From the IMG/VR virus record IMGVR_UViG_3300001533_000136, positions 1 through 20,681 of that record: a DNA stretch of 20,681 nt; one strand, 5' to 3'. The notes under the pieces are model-generated. The model was not told where the DNA came from and searched no databases. It saw only the letters and a program-made list of their open reading frames with translations. Shown here in pieces: positions 5,758 through 13,938 of the stretch. The position numbers and the translations under genes were made by a program. The stretch's first letter is position 1; each line of letters starts with the position of its first letter. The DNA comes from a virus.

Positions 5758-6083
5758 TGGCAACAGTTGCAGGATACTTAGGTGTATCTGTAGGTGCTAT
5801 GTTTTTTGGTGCTGCTACTGTAGCAATGGGTGCTTATTCTGCTTATGAGGCATCTTTACAGGAAGCTCCTGAGTTAAAAAAAGTAGATCCTATTGTAGAC
5901 AAGACTTCACAACAGGAAGCAGAAGAAGTAGAAGCCCCTGAACTTCTATCAGAAGAAGAAAAAAGACGTAAAAGTTTAGGTATAGCTCAGTTTACAATAG
6001 AACGAGATAAGCAAACAGAGCAACCGCAGCAAACAACTACTGGCGTACAAACACTAACAGATGTACCTGGAGTACAGATATGA
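5757..6083 (+). CDS. Small membrane-anchored protein upstream of portal
   Basis: 108 residues, starting in a TAATG overlap with the previous gene after TTGGAGGA. Residues 6-28 (GYLGVSVGAMFFGAATVAMG and a few more) form one clear hydrophobic, Gly- and Ala-rich helix, which could be a membrane segment. The rest is polar: acidic from 36 to 68, then EEKRRKSLGIAQFTIERD and a Gln/Thr-rich end. It overlaps the portal start by four bases. Proteins of this outline sit before portal genes in many T7-like phages and may be minor virion parts; a holin-like role with a single helix is possible. Function not recognised. Confidence 0.65.
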   Translation: MATVAGYLGVSVGAMFFGAATVAMGAYSAYEASLQEAPELKKVDPIVDKTSQQEAEEVEAPELLSEEEKRRKSLGIAQFTIERDKQTEQPQQTTTGVQTLTDVPGVQI

Positions 6084-7176
6084 GTGATATAAGATCAGAA
6101 AAAGGATATATAAAACAACGATATGAACAGTTATGTGAAACCAGACAGCCGTATATAGATAGAGCAGAGAAGTATGCAAGAGTAACTCTTAGGTATATAA
6201 TGCCAGAAGAAGGAGATAATTCAAGTACAGAATTTCAGAGAGACTTTAGTTCTGTGGGTGCTGATAATGTAAATACTCTGGCTAATAAATATATGCTTAC
6301 CCTGTTTCCGCCTAACAAATGTTTCTTTAGATTACAGCCGGCAGTAACAATGGAAACTGCTCAGCATTTGGGTATATCTAAAGCAGAAATGCAGACAATA
6401 CTTACACAGGCTGAAAGAGAAGCAAGATATAAATTCGAACAGAAACACGGCAGACCGGCATTGATTGATTTGTTAAAGCATTTGATTATAACAGGTAATG
6501 CTTTGTTATATTATCCTGATGATAATAATATTCAGATGTATGCTTTAGATCAATATGCTATAAATCGTAGTTTAGATAATCAGGTAACTGAAGTAATTAC
6601 AGAAGACAAAAAATCATTAGCAAGCCTGAATACAGAACTTAGAAAAAAAGTAATGTTGGCTTTGGAAATACCTGATGATACAGATTTACACAGACATACA
6701 GTAAGACTGTTTACTTATGTAAGACTTGATCCTGATAATGATAAATATCTTATTGTAGAACAGGCTGTAGAAGCAGAGCCTATTAATGAGCCTTTTAAAA
6801 TTCAAAGAACTAAGAATAGATGGATACCGCAGGTCTGGCAGATAACACGTAGAGAAACCTACGGAAGGGGCCTGGTAGAGGATCATTATGGTAGCCTATG
6901 GGCAATCTCTTGTTTATCAGAGGCTATCGTAACTGGTGCTGCTGTACTATCAGATATTAAATACCTGGTTAGGCCGAGTTCTGTTCTTGACGTAGTTGAA
7001 TTAAATAAGGCTGCTTCTGGTACTTATCATATAGGTGAAGAAGGAGACGTAACAGAGGTAAGTTCTGGTAAGACAAGAGACCTTCAGTTTATACAAGCTT
7101 TAATTGAGAAGTATGAAAGGCAGATAGGCAAATCATTCTTATCACTGTCAAGTCAGATGAGAAATGCAGAGAGGGT
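6080..7176 (+). CDS. Portal (head-tail connector, T7 gp8-like), exon 1
   Basis: Exon 1 encodes 365 codons plus two bases of the next; joined to 7942-8401 it gives a 518-residue portal, close to the 536 of T7 gp8. Twelve copies form the ring at one head vertex through which DNA is packed and ejected. Typical portal segments are visible: RQPYIDRAEKYARVTLRYIM near 15-34, LANKYMLTLFPPNKCFFRLQ near 67-86, RPALIDLLKHLIITGNALLY near 125-144, and MRNAERV ending at 366. Without splicing the frame runs into the intron and stops at 7258 with an unrelated tail. The start is the ATGA overlap with the upstream gene. Confidence 0.93.
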
Positions 7177-7941
7177 TGAAAAGTGGCTCTCTATAAACTA
7201 CTTTAAAACGGTGAACATCACGATAAGAATTCAATTCTACGTGACAATACCGTGCTAACAATTTAACTTTTTATTACAGGACATAACATGACCTATCAAA
7301 AAGTAGACCTTATGGTCCCAACCGTTCATGATTATACAATTGACACTGAGGGTGTTGTAATTAATACAACCCTTGGAAAAACCTTAAAAGGAACTAAGAT
7401 AACTAAGTCTAATAGATACGTAAAGATTATATTAGACAAACGTTATTTATTGCATAGATTAGTTGCTGAACACTTTATACCTAATCCTGATAATTTACCC
7501 CAGGTTAATCACATAGATGGTGATAGGTATAATAACGCAGCCAGGAACCTTGAATGGGTTAGTGCATCAAACAATGTACTACACGCTTACAAAACAGGTT
7601 TAAAGACGAACGCAGGAGAGATGAATCCCATAAGTATATTAACAGAAGATGTTGTGGTTGATATATGGCGTTTATCCAAAGAAGGACATAAACCAGCCGC
7701 TATTATACGTTTGTTGAAATTAAATGTATGCAGAGGTACTGTAAGCCAAGTAACGAACGGTAAGAACTGGACACATATAACAAATAAATTGTGAGTGTAA
7801 CGACTATCGGAAACGAGTAGGGGCAAGTGTCCCGAAACAAGTAGGTGCTTAACAGCGCAAGATATAGTCTACTCTACATGGTGACATGTAGCAGTTCATA
7901 AGAGAACGGGTAAGGATTAACGACCTTTATCGAATACAATG
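7177..7941 (+). ncRNA. Group I self-splicing intron in the portal gene
   Basis: 765 bases. P1 pairs exon AGAGGGU (7170-7176) with the guide GCUCUCU in the intron. It has six pairs plus the U-G wobble that marks the 5' splice site in group I introns. The intron ends in G (7941), and P10 is the pair of exon-2 CAC with the guide's GUG. After the ORF lie the P7 strands: CGACTATC (7801-7808) and AAGATATAGTCT (7859-7870), the classic conserved R and S elements. CTACATG-GTGA-CATGTAG (7874-7891) is a GNRA-capped stem, probably P9. ACGGT/ACCGT and TCACG/CGTGA stems (7208-7253) belong to the 5' core. Splicing here yields V-T-A-E-E in frame. Confidence 0.93.
7288..7794 (+). CDS. HNH homing endonuclease encoded in the intron
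   Basis: 168 residues, wholly inside the group I intron, with its stop just before the 3' half of the catalytic core. Such enzymes cut the intronless allele and copy the intron into it. The N-terminus (14-60) fits a NUMOD4-like DNA-binding start: YTIDTEGVVINTTLGKTLKG. The HNH_3 core has LLHRLVAEHFIPNPDNLPQ at 54-72, VNHIDGDRYNN at 73-83 and NLEWV at 87-91, with H56, H75 and N83 as likely metal-site residues. The C-terminus (110-165) holds LTEDVVVDIWRL...GTVSQVTNGKNWTHI, a helix-turn-helix recognition region. The ribosome site is weak (AGGACATAAC before ATG). Expected target: the MRNAERV-TAEE codons of intronless portal genes. Confidence 0.92.
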   Translation: MTYQKVDLMVPTVHDYTIDTEGVVINTTLGKTLKGTKITKSNRYVKIILDKRYLLHRLVAEHFIPNPDNLPQVNHIDGDRYNNAARNLEWVSASNNVLHAYKTGLKTNAGEMNPISILTEDVVVDIWRLSKEGHKPAAIIRLLKLNVCRGTVSQVTNGKNWTHITNKL

Positions 7942-8401
7942 CACGGCAGAAGAGAACAGATTAAGGGCACAAGAATTAGAACAGGCTCATGCAGGTGTAT
8001 TTAGTACATTAAGTCTGGAATTACAGAAGCCTTTAGCTACACTATTGCTTGATGAATTTGATATTACTCTAAAAGATTCTGGAATAGAATTGATTATTGT
8101 ATCAGGGCTTGATGCTATGGGAAGGGTATCAGACAATGAGAAAATTTTACAGTTATTTCAGGATTTGACTGTATTAAATAACATTCCAGAAGTATTACTT
8201 CCGATATTTAAATTTGTTGAAACTGTAAAATATCTGGCTAATGGTAGAGATGTCAGCGTAGATGATATAATTAAATCAGAAGAACAAATGCAACAGGAAC
8301 AACAGGCACAGCAGCAAGCAATGCAGGAGCAACAGGCAACAGATTCTTTAATGAAAAAGGCAGAACCTGATCAAATAGCAGAAGCTATGGAAAGCCGTTA
8401 A
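7942..8401 (+). CDS. Portal (head-tail connector, T7 gp8-like), exon 2
   Basis: The first base completes the valine codon GT/C left open by exon 1. The frame then reads TAEENRLRAQELEQAHAGVF, continuing the AERV-TAEE motif that is unbroken in other T7-like portals. The exon supplies 152 further residues, including LSLELQKPLATLLLDEFDIT and ELIIVSGLDAMGR. It ends in a Gln/Glu-rich low-complexity stretch (about 8286-8340) and the end EAMESR. This tail is usual for gp8 relatives. The frame has no start codon of its own at the exon boundary; an ATG- or TTG-started fragment would lack the conserved part. The scaffold gene follows after 11 bases. Confidence 0.92.
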
Positions 8402-8412
8402 CTGGAGGGGAT

Positions 8413-9192
8413 ATGGGAGAACCGGAAAAACAAGAAAATCAGGACGTAAATCCTGAACAGGCAAGTATAAAAGATCAGGAAGTTACTGAAGATAATTTAC
8501 CTGATATAAAATTTAATTCTGATGGATCAGAAAAAACTTCTGATGAAATGGATGCAGATGTAGAACAAAAGCTTAAAGATGCAGGCTTTTCGCTGGAGGA
8601 TATATCTAAGCAGATCAAGGAATCAGGAGAAATAACAACTGAGTTGATTGACCAGATAAAAGAAAAGGTTGATCCTCAGTATATAGATGCTCATCTTGCA
8701 CGGTTAAAAGCAGAAGCTGAACTTGCTAAGAAAACACAGCAAGAACAGAGGCGAGAACAGGAAGCTAAAACAAAAGAAATGAATGATTATATCTACAGCA
8801 AGGTAGATGGACAATCTAATTTCAATAGTTTAGCTGGTGTTCTTAAAAACAATTTAAGTGAATCTGAATTGTCTACTATTAATAAACTTCTTGCATCTGG
8901 AGACAAGGGGCAAATTGATATAGCTATGCAAACTGCTATTAACAAATACAACACGATTAAAGGAAAAGGTGATTTAATGCAAGGTGATGCTGGAACAGAG
9001 AGACAAGAAAAATTCGAACCTTTGAGCAAGGAACAGTTTCGCAAGATTATACAGACTGAAAAATATCAGACTGATCCTGCGTATCAAAGACAGATAGACA
9101 AACAGAGACTTGAAACCCGTAAAAGGGATGAACAGACATTTATGCCTGGACAGTACTTTGCTCAGAGACATGGACAAAGATACGCAATTTAA
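8413..9192 (+). CDS. Capsid assembly scaffolding protein (T7 gp9-like)
   Basis: 259 residues. The scaffold lines the procapsid, guides assembly of the shell around the portal, and then leaves. The protein is very acidic over the first 100 residues (Asp/Glu/Gln/Asn rich). It has a coiled-coil-like middle (LARLKAEAELAKKTQQEQRR near 94-113), then IYSKVDGQSNFNSLAGVLKN and a basic C-terminus (RKRDEQTFMPGQYFAQRHGQ), the part that binds capsid protein in this family. The C-terminal FMPGQYFAQRHG resembles other gp9 proteins. Ribosome site GGAGGGG, four bases before ATG. The call rests on composition plus position between portal and capsid. Fourteen bases separate it from the capsid gene. Confidence 0.88.
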   Translation: MGEPEKQENQDVNPEQASIKDQEVTEDNLPDIKFNSDGSEKTSDEMDADVEQKLKDAGFSLEDISKQIKESGEITTELIDQIKEKVDPQYIDAHLARLKAEAELAKKTQQEQRREQEAKTKEMNDYIYSKVDGQSNFNSLAGVLKNNLSESELSTINKLLASGDKGQIDIAMQTAINKYNTIKGKGDLMQGDAGTERQEKFEPLSKEQFRKIIQTEKYQTDPAYQRQIDKQRLETRKRDEQTFMPGQYFAQRHGQRYAI

Positions 9193-9206
9193 AATAAGGA
9201 AATAAA

Positions 9207-10277
9207 ATGGCATTACAAGATATTAGTACTTATATAAATTATCCATTACAGGAAAACTTGGACGCAGACAGCACAAGTGATAACTTTGTAATGGCGATTG
9301 AGAAGTTTGATGCAACTGTACATACTACTGTACAAAAAGAATCAATTCTGTCTGGTATGTTTCAGTGGAAACCGCTGATTGGTACAGACACAATGTCTAA
9401 TGCAGCAATGGGTGATCCTATTCTTCAGGCAGTTACGCCTGGTGTAGAGCCTGCTGGCAAGCCTATTGAAACAGGTAAGATGATTGTACAGGTAAAGACA
9501 CCGATTATTGCAAGGGTAACAGAACCCATGCTGGCTGCTGTACAGGATCATCTGGACATTAAGAGCAGAACTCCTGCTAACTTTGGTAAAAAAATTGGTA
9601 AGCATGAAGACGAAGTACTGTTTGTACAGACTGTAAAAAGTATCCTGTATGAACATGAAACTATCGTACCTATTCATCCGTCTGATAGTGGTACTGCTGT
9701 ATCAAATAAGGGTACAGGTGGTATTCTTATTCGGGGTACTACTGTTACTCTTAACTCTCCTGGTGATGAAACAGATGCCGATGAAATGGATACCGCAGTA
9801 ACAAGCCTGCATCAGCAGCTTGCAGAAGCAGATCTTGATCCTATGTCAGATGGTTATCTGTATATGGCACCTGAGCAGTACTTTACTCTGCTTAAATCTG
9901 ATAAGCTTATCAATGTAGATTATTCATCTGGTAACGGTAACTATGCCGGTGCTATGGTATCAAGAGTTTCTGGACTGCCTATTAAAATGACCAATAGAAT
10001 GTCTCAGACTCAGAATGATTCAAGCTCAGGCGGTGATACCACAAACGGTGATACTATTTATGAACTGTATGGTTCTGCTTATGCTACTTCAGCAACAGAA
10101 GCAAAGATTGTAGCACAGTATATTTCAAGCCAGACTATTATGGTAGCTGCAAGTATTCCTCTTACTACTAAAGTATATTGGGATGATAGGCTGCTTTGTT
10201 GGTTTATTGATTCATACGAAGCCTTTGGCGCTGCTCCTGACAGAACAGACCTTTGTGGTGGAATCTTTAAAGCTTAA
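9207..10277 (+). CDS. Major capsid protein (T7 gp10A-like, HK97 fold)
   Basis: 356 residues, close to T7 gp10A (345). It forms the hexamers and pentamers of the icosahedral head. Start ATG 9207 with TAAGGAAAT. Visible features: TTVQKESILSGMFQWKPLIG near 39-58, the loop and spine region EPAGKPIETGKMIVQVKTP near 81-99, MDTAVTSLHQQLAEADLDPM near 194-213, and the late segment VSRVSGLPIKMTNRM near 252-266. A Ser/Gly/Asn/Asp-rich loop follows (SQTQNDSSSGGDTTNGD, about 267-283). This insertion may be surface exposed. No second shorter or frameshifted form (10B type) was noticed at the 3' end. A long hairpin follows the stop. Confidence 0.92.
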   Translation: MALQDISTYINYPLQENLDADSTSDNFVMAIEKFDATVHTTVQKESILSGMFQWKPLIGTDTMSNAAMGDPILQAVTPGVEPAGKPIETGKMIVQVKTPIIARVTEPMLAAVQDHLDIKSRTPANFGKKIGKHEDEVLFVQTVKSILYEHETIVPIHPSDSGTAVSNKGTGGILIRGTTVTLNSPGDETDADEMDTAVTSLHQQLAEADLDPMSDGYLYMAPEQYFTLLKSDKLINVDYSSGNGNYAGAMVSRVSGLPIKMTNRMSQTQNDSSSGGDTTNGDTIYELYGSAYATSATEAKIVAQYISSQTIMVAASIPLTTKVYWDDRLLCWFIDSYEAFGAAPDRTDLCGGIFKA

Positions 10278-10286
10278 TTAAACAAT

Positions 10287-10320
10287 GCCTGTGTATTATA
10301 CAATTGTATAATATGCAGGC
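10287..10320 (+). terminator. Long hairpin between capsid and tail genes (T7 late terminator position)
   Basis: Both 17-base arms pair throughout in RNA. GCCTG pairs with CAGGC, two G-U wobbles follow, then TATTATACAA pairs with TTGTATAATA. The core (10296-10311) is the 16-bp palindrome also found at 4691 and 14840. In T7 the late terminator lies at this same place, just after gene 10, lowering expression of tail genes relative to capsid. No strong T-run follows (TTATAAAGGG), so partial termination, RNA processing or protein binding are all open. Confidence 0.5.
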
Positions 10321-10335
10321 TTATAAAGGGATCTT

Positions 10336-10923
10336 ATGGCACAAACAGAACTTAATGCAGTAAACAGGTTGCTTGCTGCTATAGGTGACAGTCCGCAAAA
10401 CTCTCTGGATTTGGGTAATCCTGATGTATCAATAGCAGTAGATTTATTGGATAGTATAAGCGTTGATGTGCAGTCAGAAGGCTGGTGGTTTAATACAGAA
10501 GTTTATGATATGTCTTTGGATACAGACGGCAAACAGGTATTACCTGCTAATACTATATTTGTTGATACTTATAATTCTGATTGGATAAGAAGAGGATCAT
10601 ATCTATATGACAAGAAGAATCATACTTATGATTTAACAACTGCATTATTAAAAGTACATATTGTTCCTACATATAAAGTAATAGTTAAATTGGATTATGA
10701 TGAATTACCTACTATAGTGTATAATTTTATCATAAATTTAGCTAAGGTACAGTACTTACTGGAAATGGAAGGTGAAGCAGAAAAGTCTAAGGCCGCTGAA
10801 TTTATGGCACAAAGACAGTATGTACAGATAAAACGTATGCATACAAAATTCTCTGATGTATCAGCTTTTAATTCTTATACAGCAAGAAAGCTTCTATATA
10901 ATATACAGAGTTGGAGGTATTAA
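10336..10923 (+). CDS. Tail tubular protein A (T7 gp11-like, adaptor)
   Basis: 195 residues, matching T7 gp11 (196). Twelve copies join the portal to the tail nozzle. The N-terminus carries the family signature NAVNRLLAAIGDSPQNSLDL then NPDVSIAVDLL, and VQSEGWWFNTE near 48-58. A late block, YDELPTIVYNFIINLAKVQY near 130-149, is also typical. Start ATG 10336 after AAAGGG (10325-10330). It lies 58 bases after the capsid gene, with the hairpin in the gap. It ends one base before the start of tubular protein B, whose GGAGG lies within this gene. Confidence 0.92.
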   Translation: MAQTELNAVNRLLAAIGDSPQNSLDLGNPDVSIAVDLLDSISVDVQSEGWWFNTEVYDMSLDTDGKQVLPANTIFVDTYNSDWIRRGSYLYDKKNHTYDLTTALLKVHIVPTYKVIVKLDYDELPTIVYNFIINLAKVQYLLEMEGEAEKSKAAEFMAQRQYVQIKRMHTKFSDVSAFNSYTARKLLYNIQSWRY

Positions 10924-10924
10924 T

Positions 10925-13354
10925 ATGGGAGCGTACAATGGTACTATACAGAATTTTATACAAGGAGTTAGTCAACAGTCACAGAAACAGAGGATAGAGG
11001 GTCAGTTAGAACTACAAGAAAATTGTGTTAGCAGCATTCTAAAAGGGCTTACAAGACGTAATGGATGCCGATACTTGAGTGAAACAGGGATACACGGCTC
11101 TGGTACATTTTACTATACATATAACAGAGGTGATGGAAAAGAGAAATATTTATTTATCTTATTTGGTGGGATACTTTTTGTATATAATTTAGAAACAGGT
11201 GAACAAGTCTCGGTAGATAATGCCGACTATTTGTTTTCTTACTTTTCTGATATTGGGTCTATTCCAAAATTCTTTACAGTGGGTGATACAACTTTTGTAG
11301 TTAACACTAAAAAAACTGTTAGTATGTCTGACGCAAAAAGTACTTCTTTATCTGGTACTTATTTGTTGTACTTGAAAAAAGCAAGTTATGGAATTACTTA
11401 TGAAGTATTTGCTTATGATCCGGTTGCCGAAGAGGATATACAGATAGCTACATTTACTACAGATTCTACAGTAACTATAGCAAGTGAAAGACAAGATAAG
11501 ACTTTATATGAAGAGACTTCAGAAGTGTTAGAGGAGTTAGCTTCACAAATAGAAGACTGGTTTGATACTGCTTATGAGAATTTAGTTACAGTAGAAACAG
11601 AAAAAGGGGTAATTAAAGTAACATCTGATTCTGATCTCAGAGTTAATGTATCAGATACAAATGGAAATCAAGAATTGTTCTGTGTACATGATGAAATAAA
11701 AAGTTATGATGACTTACCGCCAGTGGCTCCTGATGATTTTAAAGTAAAAGTATTAGGTAATGATACATCTGATTGGAATGATTATTATGTAAAATTTGTT
11801 GCTGATTCTTCTGATTCTGTTGTTAGTACAGGTAATTGGAAAGAGACTTTAGCAGATGATATATATTATAACTTCTTACTTGCCAGTATGCCCTGTAAAA
11901 TAAAAAGATTAACTGATGGTACATTTGAAATCAGTGATTGTTCTTGGGTTCCAAGGGATGCAGGCGATGATATAAGTAACCCATCACCATCATTTATTGG
12001 TAAAGCAATAACAGATATTAAATTTTATCAAGATCGTCTTGTATTAAGTACAAATAATTCTGTTTGTGCTTCTGTTACAGGTGATTATTTTAATTTCTTT
12101 AGTGATTCTGTAATAAGCTCTTCTAATGCTGATCCAATTGATGTAAGTTCTTCTGATAATAAAGTAACTGATATACAGCACATGATTACATTTAATGGAT
12201 CATTGGTTATATTCAGTAAGCAAGGTCAGTACTTTCATCCGTATGATCAACCGTTTGATTCAGATCATTTTGCATTGGTTCCTAAAAGTCATTTCAGTAC
12301 AGAGATATCTGCAAGGCCACAAGCATCTGCAATTAATGTATTTGTTCCTTTTAATTTAAGTAATTATGTAGGCATAAGAGTACTTGATGTAAATAATTTA
12401 ACTGGTAATATAAAAGGTACTAAAGTAACCCATCACGTAGAGGAATATATCCCAGGTAGTTGTTTACAAATAGAAACATCAGAAGACCATGCTTATTTAT
12501 TTATTAGGTGTTCTGGTAAGCCTAATAGTTTATTTGTATATCAGTGGTATTATCAAGGAGATGAAATAAAACAGCAAGCTTGGCATGAATGGACATTTTC
12601 TGAAGTAGATTCTATTGATCATATATCTATTATAGATGATATATTATATATGCATACTACTACTTCTGATGTTGGTACAATGTATTCATTGGATTTTCAA
12701 TTTGATTATATTAAATATACAGATAAAACCTTTTATCTTGATTATTATGATTTGATAAAAGGTACAGAATATCCATCTAAAATTGAATATACATTACCGG
12801 ATATTCCTGTATTAGATTATGATTATAAAATTATGTTATCTGGAGCTTTTGAAGAGGAAGGAAAGATATTAGAGTCTTCTGATTATGATATTTTAGGGAA
12901 TACATTATCTGTATACACGACAGCGGCTACTCCAAAACCTGACGTTGATCTTTATATTTATATAGGTACTTTCTTTAGTTCAAAGATCCAATTAACAAAT
13001 CCTGTAATAAAAGATTACAAAGGGCAGCCTATAAACAGAGGTACTCTAAGATATAAAGATTTTAGATTCCAATTAGAGGATACAGGATACATTGATGTTA
13101 CTGTAATTAAATTTGATACTTATTATAACTTCTTATTTGATGCCGAGGATGTGTTAAACAACGTATTTGATGCTAAACTTATAAACAGTTATACACTTGA
13201 TTCTTACAATACATTAAATTACATTTATCATTTACCAGTACGAGCAAGGGCAGATAGTACAACAATTCAAATAGAATCTGGAAAACATTTACCATTTAAT
13301 CTTGTAGCTGCTGAATGGTCTGGTAATTACAGAGAAAAAGGTAGGAGAATATGA
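10925..13354 (+). CDS. Tail tubular protein B (T7 gp12-like, nozzle)
   Basis: 809 residues from ATG 10925, close to T7 gp12 (794). Six copies form the tail nozzle that carries the fibres. An open frame begins upstream at 10856, but the conserved start MGAYNGTIQNFIQGVSQQSQ, the GGAGG at 10913-10917 and the end of gp11 all point to 10925. The opening (GVSQQ..., then LTRRNGCRYL) is the gp12 pattern in which the protein begins by listing capsid-facing residues. Further on are TTFVVNTKKTVSM, KFYQDRLVLSTNNSVCAS and TFNGSLVIFSKQGQYF, all typical beta-rich gp12 segments. It ends in ATGA overlap with the next gene. Confidence 0.92.
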   Translation: MGAYNGTIQNFIQGVSQQSQKQRIEGQLELQENCVSSILKGLTRRNGCRYLSETGIHGSGTFYYTYNRGDGKEKYLFILFGGILFVYNLETGEQVSVDNADYLFSYFSDIGSIPKFFTVGDTTFVVNTKKTVSMSDAKSTSLSGTYLLYLKKASYGITYEVFAYDPVAEEDIQIATFTTDSTVTIASERQDKTLYEETSEVLEELASQIEDWFDTAYENLVTVETEKGVIKVTSDSDLRVNVSDTNGNQELFCVHDEIKSYDDLPPVAPDDFKVKVLGNDTSDWNDYYVKFVADSSDSVVSTGNWKETLADDIYYNFLLASMPCKIKRLTDGTFEISDCSWVPRDAGDDISNPSPSFIGKAITDIKFYQDRLVLSTNNSVCASVTGDYFNFFSDSVISSSNADPIDVSSSDNKVTDIQHMITFNGSLVIFSKQGQYFHPYDQPFDSDHFALVPKSHFSTEISARPQASAINVFVPFNLSNYVGIRVLDVNNLTGNIKGTKVTHHVEEYIPGSCLQIETSEDHAYLFIRCSGKPNSLFVYQWYYQGDEIKQQAWHEWTFSEVDSIDHISIIDDILYMHTTTSDVGTMYSLDFQFDYIKYTDKTFYLDYYDLIKGTEYPSKIEYTLPDIPVLDYDYKIMLSGAFEEEGKILESSDYDILGNTLSVYTTAATPKPDVDLYIYIGTFFSSKIQLTNPVIKDYKGQPINRGTLRYKDFRFQLEDTGYIDVTVIKFDTYYNFLFDAEDVLNNVFDAKLINSYTLDSYNTLNYIYHLPVRARADSTTIQIESGKHLPFNLVAAEWSGNYREKGRRI

Positions 13355-13929
13355 TAGGAGTAGCAGGTATAAGCCTTGGTCTTAATCTTGCCTCATCAGT
13401 ACTTGGTACAAGACAACAGAAAGCCGAATACGAAGCCGCAGTAAAGCAAGCCGAACAACAGCATGAAATGAATATAGCTGCTACAAGGCTTGCTTTAGAT
13501 ACATTAGGTATGCGTGTAAGTAGACAGGCTTCTGAAATAGAAAGAGATAGAATAAGATCAGAAATAAGCGTACAGAAACAAGCATATACAGCAAAAGGAG
13601 AACAGGCTGTAAAGTCTGCTCAGTTAGGCATTACAGGCCGAAGGGCAGAGTTATATGACGTACAAGATATTGAACGAAAACAAGCTGATATTGAATCAGA
13701 TATTGCTACACAAGCGGAAACAGAAAGATATAATTTAAAATCACAGCATCTTGATACAGCAAGAAAAGCAATTGTCAATTTAAATAATGCTGTACCTGAT
13801 GTAAATCAGCCAATGTCTGCATTAACAGCAGGATTACAGTCAGTTGCTGCTGGTGCATCTGCTTATGCAAGTCTTGATAAAGTAGACAGGGCACAGTTTA
13901 ATAAAAACATAAGAGATTTTTTTAATTAA
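13351..13929 (+). CDS. Internal virion protein B (T7 gp14-like)
   Basis: 192 residues, against 196 in T7 gp14. In T7 this protein is ejected first and forms the outer-membrane part of the DNA channel. The N-terminus is GISLGLNLASSVLGTRQQKA, a Gly/Ala/Leu helix followed by a long charged coiled-coil region. A later segment is TAGLQSVAAGASAYASLDKV near 160-179. The layout (hydrophobic start, coiled coil, Ala/Gly helix near the end) is that of gp14. The start overlaps the tubular B stop as ATGA, with AGGAGA before it. The gp15-like gene follows after nine bases. Confidence 0.85.
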   Translation: MIGVAGISLGLNLASSVLGTRQQKAEYEAAVKQAEQQHEMNIAATRLALDTLGMRVSRQASEIERDRIRSEISVQKQAYTAKGEQAVKSAQLGITGRRAELYDVQDIERKQADIESDIATQAETERYNLKSQHLDTARKAIVNLNNAVPDVNQPMSALTAGLQSVAAGASAYASLDKVDRAQFNKNIRDFFN

Positions 13930-13938
13930 AGGAGTATT

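Noticed and set aside
7177-7258. C-terminal tail of an apparent 392-residue portal
   Set aside because: These codons are intron sequence; the conserved portal continues at 7942 after splicing.
8045-8401. Independent 118-residue protein
   Set aside because: It is the in-frame end of portal exon 2, and the conserved sequence continues upstream to 7942.
10856-10924. Upstream extension of tail tubular protein B
   Set aside because: The extra 23 residues overlap tubular A and lack the conserved start; ATG 10925 has GGAGG and the family N-terminus.
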